NCBI GenBank assembly: GCA_027083115.1
Contig: JALWQN010000149.1
Location: forward strand, 1 to 5,588
Direction of reading: 5' to 3'
DNA length: 5,588 bases
DNA from: Desulfurococcales archaeon
GTDB lineage: Archaea; Thermoproteota; Thermoprotei_A; Sulfolobales; NBVN01
This document shows, one piece after another, positions 1-3,982 of this stretch (within the stretch, counting starts at the first letter, position 1; each line of letters begins with the position of its first letter). A program made the position numbers and the translations under genes. Below the pieces are notes generated by a model. The model did not search any database, had not been told where the DNA came from, and worked only from the letters and a program-made list of their open reading frames with translations.

Positions 1-1
1 A

Positions 2-631
2 TCTTTTCCTGTTAGGGAAGGCGTTTCGGTAGCCCTCAGATATGCTGATATCCTAGCAAATAATTCAGCGGAAAAATACGTCGAATTAATTAAGGATCTT
101 TTGATAACTTACGAATCAAGAATTAGGACTATAGTGGAGAGCGAAGGTCTAAGCTATTTGGGAATTGATGCTTCATTATCACCTTGGATGGATGAAAGCA
201 TCATACCTATAATTAAGAGTGTCTCAGGTACTGAATTCCCTAATCCAGGTTCAGCTTACGGTATAAGGAGACTTAACGATTTTATTTCAGTAGCTGTAAG
301 AGCTTCTGGTGCCTCAGCAGTAGGTTTTAATGAGGTTATGTTGCCTGTAGGTGAAGACAACTTCATTAAGGACTTAGTGAGGCAAGGAATTCTTAGGCTT
401 GAGCACTTGACTTTCTTGACTTCTTACTGCGTAGCAGGTGTTGACATGGTGGTTATTGATGAAGATAAAGACGTAGTTAAGGGAGTTGTTAAGGACGTGA
501 TTGCAGCGAGCGAAGTTAAGGGCAAGCCTGTTGGATTAAGATTAATACTTTCTGATAAAGAAGAGATCAAATTACCGTCTTTCGGTTGCATACCCAAGAT
601 CAAGATAGGTTCGGGCACTAAGTTCCATTAA
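2..631 (+). CDS. DUF711 (UPF0210-like) family protein, 3' part only
   Basis: The frame is open from the left edge to the TAA at 629-631, so this is the C-terminal 209 residues of a gene that begins upstream. The TTG at 101 is an internal Leu codon in the middle of a helix-like stretch and should not be used as the start. The protein resembles the C-terminal half of DUF711/UPF0210 proteins, which are usually about 350-450 residues. Recognisable family features are the GIDASLSPWMDE segment (codons near 161-196), the GFNEVMLPVGED segment (near 323-358), the SYCVAGVDMVVI segment with a conserved Cys (near 422-457), and a closing GKPVGLRLIL strand. Some databases label the family PFL-like from fold similarity, but no reaction is established, and I see no glycyl-radical motif in this part. 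It ends 168 nt before the next gene, and nothing visible links it to its neighbours. Confidence 0.85.
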   Translation, partial: SFPVREGVSVALRYADILANNSAEKYVELIKDLLITYESRIRTIVESEGLSYLGIDASLSPWMDESIIPIIKSVSGTEFPNPGSAYGIRRLNDFISVAVRASGASAVGFNEVMLPVGEDNFIKDLVRQGILRLEHLTFLTSYCVAGVDMVVIDEDKDVVKGVVKDVIAASEVKGKPVGLRLILSDKEEIKLPSFGCIPKIKIGSGTKFH

Positions 632-662
632 TGATTATTAATTTCTTGATTAAATATAATGT

Positions 663-686
663 AATAATACGCATCAATGTATTATT
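663..686. repeat. 8-bp perfect inverted repeat downstream of the DUF711 gene
   Basis: AATAATAC (663-670) and GTATTATT (679-686) are exact reverse complements separated by the 8-nt spacer GCATCAAT. The repeat starts 32 nt after the DUF711 stop. It could fold in the 3' end of that transcript or be a protein-binding site. The arms are almost all A/T, so chance occurrence is a serious alternative. There is no long T run after it. Confidence 0.3.
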
Positions 687-698
687 TAAATAAGGCAC

Positions 699-758
699 TA
701 AGGTATTACTTAATTCTTGAGGTATTCGCTAATTTCAAGGTACGTAGTAATTAATCAA
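699..758. promoter_or_regulatory. Tandem degenerate GGTA-containing units upstream of the RHH gene
   Basis: Three imperfect units of 18-20 nt lie head to tail: GGTATTACTTAATTCTTGA (702-720), GGTATTCGCTAATTTCAA (721-738) and GGTACGTAGTAATTAATCAA (739-758). They share GGTA at the start and TAATT near the middle. The first also forms an inverted repeat, TAAG-N6-CTTA (699-712). The block ends just before a TATA-like element at 761-767. Ribbon-helix-helix proteins often bind clustered repeats at their own promoters, so an autoregulatory operator is a reasonable inference. The low base complexity makes it tentative. Confidence 0.3.
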
Positions 759-760
759 TA

Positions 761-767
761 CTTATTA
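761..767 (+). promoter_or_regulatory. Possible TATA box for the RHH gene at 800
   Basis: CTTATTA is centred about 36 nt upstream of the ATG at 800. With the usual archaeal spacing of about 26 nt from TATA centre to start of transcription, the RNA would begin near 790 and have a leader of roughly 10 nt. No Shine-Dalgarno sequence precedes the ATG, which fits a short-leader or leaderless crenarchaeal message. Confidence 0.35.
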
Positions 768-799
768 CTGTGCGCTGAGAATATCAATAGGCGACTCTT

Positions 800-1060
800 A
801 TGAAAGTTATTGAAATTGATATGAAGCAAACAAAAACAATAACTTTGAGGATATCCAATGATTTAAATAACGAGATCGAAAAAATTGTTAGAGAGAGGGG
901 ATATAGTTCGAAGAGTGATTTTATTAGGCTCGCCTTGGATGAGTTCCTAATGAGTTATCAGAAAGAATTAGAGGGACTAACTCATGAGGCCAAATCATGG
1001 AGCAGGAACAGTAAAGAAAGTGATCAATTAAGTAATCCAAATCTTGTTCTCATATATTGA
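800..1060 (+). CDS. Ribbon-helix-helix (CopG-type) transcription regulator, 86 aa
   Basis: This is a small DNA-binding protein of the ribbon-helix-helix (RHH) superfamily, which acts as a dimer with paired beta strands inserted in the major groove. The domain spans about residues 11-52. TKTITLRIS (11-19) is the beta strand, DLNNEIEKIVRERG (21-34) is helix A, and YSSKSDFIRLALDEFLMSY (35-53) is helix B with the typical SKSDFIRLA turn. The tail (54-86) is polar and unlike any domain I know. ATG 800 is preferred because it fits the promoter spacing; an in-frame ATG at 821 would remove seven residues and leave the domain intact. No toxin-like gene is adjacent, so an antitoxin role has no support here. 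The gene shares strand with the MeaB-type GTPase 106 nt downstream, and its target may be its own promoter and possibly that of the GTPase. Confidence 0.85.
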   Translation: MKVIEIDMKQTKTITLRISNDLNNEIEKIVRERGYSSKSDFIRLALDEFLMSYQKELEGLTHEAKSWSRNSKESDQLSNPNLVLIY

Positions 1061-1068
1061 AGTAAATG

Positions 1069-1077
1069 CTTTTATAC
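1069..1077 (+). promoter_or_regulatory. TATA-like box upstream of the MeaB-type gene (distal)
   Basis: GCTTTTATA closely resembles a crenarchaeal TATA box and begins 9 nt after the RHH stop codon. It predicts transcription starting near 1099, inside the palindrome at 1094-1107, and a leader of about 68 nt before the ATG at 1167. This is long for this group, so the closer element at 1125-1131 competes with it. Confidence 0.35.
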
Positions 1078-1093
1078 TGAGCTAGCCAAAGCC

Positions 1094-1107
1094 GGTAATT
1101 CATTACC
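1094..1107. promoter_or_regulatory. Palindrome GGTAAT-TC-ATTACC, candidate operator
   Basis: GGTAAT (1094-1099) and ATTACC (1102-1107) are perfect inverted arms with a 2-nt centre. The site lies 60 nt before the MeaB-type ATG and covers the transcription start predicted from the TATA-like box at 1069-1077, a position suited to repression. It shares GGTA with the repeats before the upstream RHH gene, so that regulator is the first candidate ligand. This is inference from position and sequence only. Confidence 0.35.
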
Positions 1108-1124
1108 ATATAACACGTAATTGA

Positions 1125-1131
1125 TTAAATA
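1125..1131 (+). promoter_or_regulatory. TATA-like box upstream of the MeaB-type gene (proximal)
   Basis: TTAAATA is centred 39 nt before the ATG at 1167, predicting a start of transcription near 1154 and a 13-nt leader. The surrounding 11-mer TTGATTAAATA (1121-1131) also occurs at 646-656, just after the DUF711 stop. Either this box or the one at 1069-1077, or both, may drive the gene. Confidence 0.35.
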
Positions 1132-1166
1132 ATTCCTTAACCATTCTTTATTCCTAGGACTTAGAA

Positions 1167-2153
1167 ATGGTGTGGGATACCCTACTTCATGATGTTTGGT
1201 GCAAGGATAAAAAAGCTATTGCCAGGTTATTAAGTGCTGTTGAAAGAAGTCCTTTCGATGTATCTAAGCTGCTTAGGGAATTATGGGCTAGAAATCCATC
1301 CTCTCATGTAATAGGGATTACTGGCGCAGGTGGTGTGGGTAAGTCATCAATAATTGCTTCCTTAACTAAGTATTTGACCACTCAAAACTTTTCAGTGGGT
1401 GTAATTGCTATTGACCCATCATCTCCTTTTAGCGGTGGGGCATTATTGGGCGATAGAGTTAGGATGAAAGGCGTGGGTGATAAGGTATTTATTAGATCTA
1501 TGTGTACAACAGGAGAGGAAGCTATACCTTGGAAAGCTTTAATGGCTATTGAAGTTCTTGAGGGCGTTGGCTTTGACTACATAATTATGGAAACCCCTGG
1601 TGCAGGTCAATTCAATGTTGAGGTTATGGAGGCTGTCGATACCGTTGTAGTAGTTTTTATGCCTGGAATGGGCGATGATATCCAAGCGCTTAAGGCTGGC
1701 CTTATGGAGATAGGAGATATTTATGTAGTGAATAAGGCGGACATTGTTGGTGCTGATATGACCTTCTCCCAGATAGAGTTCGCCGTAGGTGATAAGGAAA
1801 TTAATGGATGGAAGCCAAAAATAGTTAAAACTATTGGCTTAAGCGTTTCGGGAATAGGGGAACTAATTAAGGCATTGGAGGAAAGGGAAAATTTTCTTAG
1901 GGTCAGGGAGGAATACAGAGCAAGCAAAAGGGCCTCAAGGAGAGAGTTAGAAATTAACCTTCTCTCAGAAAGCATGTATGAAGAAATCCTCCAGAAATTG
2001 CTTAGTTCGGATAAAGAATTACGGGAACTTATGAATGAAGTTAAGAAGGGTGAGATCGATACTGTTACTGCCAGCAAAAAAATAATGGAGAAATTGCTTA
2101 ATCCAGATGTCATTAAGGAAATAACTCTAGGTAATAAGGAGAAAAATATTTAG
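1167..2153 (+). CDS. meaB: MeaB/ArgK-type G3E GTPase (B12-mutase chaperone family), divergent
   Basis: This 328-residue protein belongs to the MeaB/ArgK branch of G3E P-loop GTPases. Characterised members gate adenosylcobalamin loading and protect methylmalonyl-CoA mutase. The Walker A motif GAGGVGKS is at 53-60, the family signature AIDPSSPFSGGALLGDRVRM at 81-100, and base-specific NKAD at 189-192. The GDDIQALK segment (169-176) keeps the Asp, Gln and Lys of switch III. A helical C-terminal arm (about 235-320) matches the dimerisation region. Length is normal. Two conserved spots differ: the usual glycine-rich RSMATRG-x-x-GG stretch is RSMCTTGEEAI (110-120), and the usual ETVGVGQSE is ETPGAGQFN (142-150). 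ATG 1167 is chosen because an in-frame stop at 1155-1157 rules out longer forms. No mutase gene is visible in the window, so the client protein is unknown. Family placement is confident; a methylmalonyl-CoA mutase partner is inference. Confidence 0.88.
   Translation: MVWDTLLHDVWCKDKKAIARLLSAVERSPFDVSKLLRELWARNPSSHVIGITGAGGVGKSSIIASLTKYLTTQNFSVGVIAIDPSSPFSGGALLGDRVRMKGVGDKVFIRSMCTTGEEAIPWKALMAIEVLEGVGFDYIIMETPGAGQFNVEVMEAVDTVVVVFMPGMGDDIQALKAGLMEIGDIYVVNKADIVGADMTFSQIEFAVGDKEINGWKPKIVKTIGLSVSGIGELIKALEERENFLRVREEYRASKRASRRELEINLLSESMYEEILQKLLSSDKELRELMNEVKKGEIDTVTASKKIMEKLLNPDVIKEITLGNKEKNI
2144..2151 (+). promoter_or_regulatory. Possible TATA box for tRNA-Pro
   Basis: The AAATATTT element overlaps the end of the MeaB-type gene and is centred about 41 nt upstream of the first tRNA base. 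It predicts transcription starting near 2173 with a 5' trailer of about 16 nt for RNase P to remove. There is no stronger TATA-like element closer to the tRNA. Confidence 0.3.
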
Positions 2154-2188
2154 CACCAGAAATTAAGTAGTGATGGCAATTTAAGGAA

Positions 2189-2286
2189 GGGGCCGTAGTT
2201 TAGCTTGGGAGAATGCGGGGCTTGGGTCCTCAAACGGCTGGCAAGAACCCCCGTGGTCCGGGGTTCAAATCCCCGCGGCCCCACCA
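2189..2286 (+). tRNA. tRNA-Pro(UGG), intron-containing, CCA encoded
   Basis: The cloverleaf closes completely. The acceptor stem is GGGGCCG (2189-2195) with CGGCCCC (2276-2282), discriminator A2283 and encoded CCA (2284-2286). The D arm is 2198-2214 with G18G19 at 2207-2208. The anticodon stem is CGGGG (2216-2220) with CCCCG (2249-2253), and the T arm is CGGGG-TTCAAAT-CCCCG (2259-2275). The anticodon TGG (2223-2225) reads proline CCA codons, followed by the G37 expected of tRNA-Pro. Tertiary pairs are present (U8-A14, G15-C48, G19-C56). A 21-nt intron at 2227-2247 interrupts the gene between positions 37 and 38. The spliced tRNA is 77 nt. The D stem is weak, with two G-U pairs and two A-U pairs. 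Confidence 0.96.
2227..2247 (+). other. 21-nt archaeal tRNA intron with bulge-helix-bulge splice motif
   Basis: CTTG (2221-2224, exon) pairs with CAAG (2242-2245, intron) to form the 4-bp central helix. The flanking 3-nt bulges are GGT (2225-2227) and AAC (2246-2248). Cutting after the second base of each bulge, as the archaeal splicing endonuclease does, gives G37|T2227 and A2247|C38 exactly. The short inner helix is only CC (2228-2229) with GG (2240-2241), so the intron-side stem is minimal. The canonical 37/38 position and exact bulge geometry make this call strong. Confidence 0.92.
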
Positions 2287-2300
2287 AATATTCGGCTTCT

Positions 2301-2330
2301 AAGACATTAATTGAGGAAATAATCTGTCTT
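2301..2330. repeat. Small imperfect hairpin 3' of tRNA-Pro
   Basis: AAGACA (2301-2306) pairs with TGTCTT (2325-2330). The helix can continue with TTA (2307-2309) against TAA (2320-2322) if TC is bulged out. It starts 14 nt after the tRNA CCA and could form in a 3' trailer. Archaeal termination relies on T runs rather than hairpins, and there is no T run here. The rest of 2331-2384 shows no gene or clear signal. Confidence 0.2.
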
Positions 2331-2387
2331 GATACATAGGTAATAAGGTTCCAAACTAATTACTTCACTAAGCAATGTTAGCAATGG

Positions 2388-2393
2388 TTTTAT
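2388..2393 (+). promoter_or_regulatory. TATA-like box for the box C/D sRNA
   Basis: TTTTAT, within GGTTTTATCTG, is centred near 2391. The usual 26-nt spacing puts the start of transcription at about 2414-2417, immediately before the C box at 2418. This placement fits an independently transcribed small guide RNA with almost no 5' extension. Confidence 0.45.
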
Positions 2394-2417
2394 CTGAATA
2401 AACCCATATTTTTATGG

Positions 2418-2468
2418 ATGAGGACAGCCGTCGCTTCTGATGATAGTGAAGAAAGAATCCCCGACTGA
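2418..2468 (+). ncRNA. Box C/D sRNA (2'-O-methylation guide)
   Basis: The order and spacing match archaeal C/D sRNAs exactly. Box C is ATGAGGA (2418-2424), followed by a 12-nt guide (2425-2436), box D' CTGA (2437-2440), a 5-nt spacer TGATA (2441-2445), box C' GTGAAGA (2446-2452), a 12-nt guide (2453-2464) and box D CTGA (2465-2468). Both C-type boxes differ from RTGATGA only at position 5, which faces U2 of box D in the kink-turn. G or A there can pair with that U, so L7Ae binding should survive. The guides are CAGCCGTCGCTT and AAGAATCCCCGA. By the fifth-base rule the methylated target bases would be the G opposite C2432 and the G opposite C2460. Such RNAs assemble with L7Ae, Nop5 and fibrillarin. 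I could not assign rRNA or tRNA targets. The terminal stem is weak, with only G2417-C2469 obvious. The core ends two bases before the convergent RHH stop codon. Confidence 0.78.
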
Positions 2469-2470
2469 CG

Positions 2471-2659
2471 TTAGGTTAGCACTATTCTCTTAACTCTGTA
2501 TCTCGGTCTAGTATAACGCTGTGAAATAAGGTTTTTAATAGCTAATCTTATAGCGTCCGAACGACTGATCCCATGCTTTAATGCGTACATATCTAGCTCT
2601 TCAAGCAAAGAATCAGGTAGCTTAAATGTCACAATCCTTATCTTTAACACCCCTTGCAT
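2471..2659 (-). CDS. Ribbon-helix-helix regulator, 62 aa, minus strand
   Basis: This is a compact one-domain RHH DNA-binding protein. KIRIVTFKLP (6-15) is the beta strand, DSLLEELDMYALKHG (16-30) is helix A, and ISRSDAIRLAIKNLISQ (31-47) is helix B with the characteristic SRSDAIRLA turn. The tail (48-62) is very basic, with five Arg and one Lys, and probably contacts DNA backbone or RNA. ATG at 2659-2657 is the first possible start. The TATA-like element at 2674-2682 would place the RNA start near 2652, so a leaderless start at the GTG at 2650-2648, removing three residues, is a real alternative. The gene is convergent with the C/D sRNA and stands alone on this strand. Its targets are unknown, but an inverted repeat sits in its own promoter. 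Confidence 0.85.
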   Translation of the reverse strand: MQGVLKIRIVTFKLPDSLLEELDMYALKHGISRSDAIRLAIKNLISQRYTRPRYRVKRIVLT

Positions 2660-2667
2660 CTAGGGAA

Positions 2668-2682
2668 TTAAGGTATACTTAA
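2668..2682. promoter_or_regulatory. Inverted repeat TTAAG-N5-CTTAA in the promoter of the minus-strand RHH gene
   Basis: TTAAG (2668-2672) and CTTAA (2678-2682) are perfect arms around GTATA. The minus-strand reading TTAAGTATA (2682-2674) is also the best TATA-like element, lying about 19 nt before the ATG at 2659. A protein bound here would block TATA-binding protein, as expected for autorepression. A nearly identical string, AAGGTATTACTTAA (700-713), precedes the other RHH gene and differs by one inserted T. Confidence 0.35.
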
Positions 2683-2784
2683 GCTAATCTGGTAAGCTTT
2701 TCCATAGAGGGAGAGTAATGTGAAAGTGAATGCCTCTTCATAATATGTGTAATGACATTCTTAACTAGCCCTCGTTAAGTAAGC

Positions 2785-2794
2785 AATAAATATC
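2785..2794 (+). promoter_or_regulatory. TATA-like box for the serine operon
   Basis: AATAAATATC is centred about 35 nt upstream of the aminotransferase ATG at 2825, predicting a start of transcription near 2816 and a leader of about 9 nt. It is the only convincing promoter upstream of the three-gene set. Between the RHH promoter and this element (2683-2784) I see no gene. Confidence 0.4.
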
Positions 2795-2824
2795 AATGAG
2801 TAAATTAACTCACGGCGGTAATTG

Positions 2825-3982
2825 ATGGAATTAAAGTATGAAGATATAATTCAAGAAATTATGAACGTTGTTTGGCCCAAGCCCCTCAAGCTTTTTACGG
2901 CTGGTCCAGTCGCTTGCTTCCCTGAAGTTCTAAAGGCAATGGGCTTTCAGATGTTTAGCCATAGATCTAGAGAGTATAGAGACCTACATAAAGATACTGT
3001 TCTTAGGCTCTCAGATTTTCTGGAAGTTAATGATTCTGTAGTTCTATTATTTCCTTCAAGTGGTACTGGAGTTATGGAGGCATCGATAAGGAACTTCGTT
3101 TCCCCTAAGGGTAGCGTGTTGGTTACGGTGATAGGTGCTTTTGGGAAGAGGTATAAGGACGTTGTATTAAGTAACGGACGGAAGGCAATATTGCTAGGGA
3201 AGAAGCTTGGTGAGCCAGTGCTTCCTAATGAGCTTGATGAAGCATTAAGGAGGCATCCGGAGGTGGAGGCTGTTACAATAACCTATAATGAAACCAGTAC
3301 TGGGGTACTTAATCCGTTAAGGGAGCTAGCTGAAGTCGTTAAGGAACACGGGAAACTGGTTTTTGTGGATGCTGTATCAGCTATGGGGGCTGCCGACATA
3401 AAGTTTGATGAGTGGGGACTGGACGTAGTATTCAGCAGCAGCCAAAAGGCTTTCGGAATACCTCCCGGATTAGCTGTGGGTGTCTTTAGTCAGGAAGCCC
3501 TCAAGAAGGCTGAAGAAATACCTGAGAGAGGATGGTATTTCGATATTCTGAAATACCTCAAATATCAGCAGGAGCAATGGTCAACCCCCTCAACACCTCC
3601 AATACCTCAGATAATTGGTTTGAATGTGATGTTAAGAGTTGTTGATAAGATGGGAGGAAAGAGTGCTTGGCTCAGGATGTATGCAGATAGGGCGAGTAAG
3701 GTCAGGGACGGGGTCAGGAGGCTAGGCCTAACAATTCTTGCTAAACCTGGTTACGAATCTCCAACAATAACTTGCGTGAGGTCTCCTGAAGGTATTGATG
3801 GGGTTAAGGTTTACGAGATGATGCGTGAGCGCGGGTATGAATTGGCTAAAGGGTATGGTGAACTAAAGCATTCGTCATTCAGAATAGGTCATATGGGGTA
3901 CATGCCTAAAGAGTACATTAATGAGATGCTCACAATTCTTTCTTATGTAATCAGTGAATTAAGGGGTAGGGAAAATGGTTAA
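2825..3982 (+). CDS. Class V PLP-dependent aminotransferase (alanine-glyoxylate/serine-pyruvate type), probable phosphoserine aminotransferase
   Basis: This 385-residue enzyme is a fold-type I class V aminotransferase close to the alanine-glyoxylate/serine-pyruvate group, of normal length. The N-terminal TAGPV is at 25-29 and the cofactor phosphate loop PSSGTG at 77-82. NET (155-157) and D182 in FVDAVSAMG line the ring pocket. The Schiff-base lysine is K208 in SSSQKAFGIPPG, and R353 in SFRIGHMG is the expected carboxylate-binding arginine. ATG 2825 is chosen over the in-frame TTG at 2822 directly before it. The stop overlaps serA by 8 nt, so the two are probably co-translated. The reaction cannot be fixed from family alone: alanine- or serine-glyoxylate and serine-pyruvate transamination are known in the group. 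Linkage to serA and a serK-like gene favours conversion of 3-phosphohydroxypyruvate to O-phosphoserine, a role filled by SerC in other organisms. Cytoplasmic; no signal peptide. Confidence 0.92.
   Translation: MELKYEDIIQEIMNVVWPKPLKLFTAGPVACFPEVLKAMGFQMFSHRSREYRDLHKDTVLRLSDFLEVNDSVVLLFPSSGTGVMEASIRNFVSPKGSVLVTVIGAFGKRYKDVVLSNGRKAILLGKKLGEPVLPNELDEALRRHPEVEAVTITYNETSTGVLNPLRELAEVVKEHGKLVFVDAVSAMGAADIKFDEWGLDVVFSSSQKAFGIPPGLAVGVFSQEALKKAEEIPERGWYFDILKYLKYQQEQWSTPSTPPIPQIIGLNVMLRVVDKMGGKSAWLRMYADRASKVRDGVRRLGLTILAKPGYESPTITCVRSPEGIDGVKVYEMMRERGYELAKGYGELKHSSFRIGHMGYMPKEYINEMLTILSYVISELRGRENG
3962..3970 (+). promoter_or_regulatory. Ribosome-binding element for serA
   Basis: AGGGGTAGG lies four bases before the serA ATG at 3975, inside the end of the aminotransferase gene. 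The identical nine bases occur before the serK-like start. An internal Shine-Dalgarno-type element contrasts with the first gene of the operon, which has no strong one, as expected for crenarchaeal operons with short-leader first genes. Confidence 0.5.

Noticed and set aside
424..618. Minus-strand open frame inside the DUF711 gene
   Set aside because: It is a low-complexity Ser/Thr/Leu-rich shadow of a conserved coding region on the plus strand.
800..1060. RHH protein as antitoxin of a toxin-antitoxin pair
   Set aside because: No small toxin-like gene (VapC, RelE, MazF type) overlaps or follows it; the next gene is a MeaB-type GTPase 106 nt away.
1721..2113. 130-codon minus-strand open frame inside the MeaB-type gene
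   Set aside because: It is the Ser/Leu-rich antisense of a highly charged helical segment, with no recognisable domain and complete overlap with a well-supported gene.
2189..2286. tRNA as an integration site for a mobile element
   Set aside because: There is no integrase gene, no second copy of the tRNA 3' end and no compositional break in the window.
2437..2443. CTGATGA as an alternative main C box of the sRNA
   Set aside because: It would give a single-guide RNA with no D' or C', leaving the upstream ATGAGGA and its exact 12-nt spacing unexplained. It is read here as D' plus spacer.
2418..2468. 16-residue open frame ATG...TGA coinciding with the C/D sRNA
   Set aside because: The ATG and TGA are parts of box C and box D. 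The exact box spacing explains the sequence better than a tiny peptide with no ribosome-binding site.
2707..2743. Possible hairpin AGAGG...CCTCT and a box-C-like ATGAAGA on the minus strand
   Set aside because: The hairpin loop is long and the helix is only about 5 bp. No CTGA lies at a suitable distance from the C-like box, so no RNA gene is supported.
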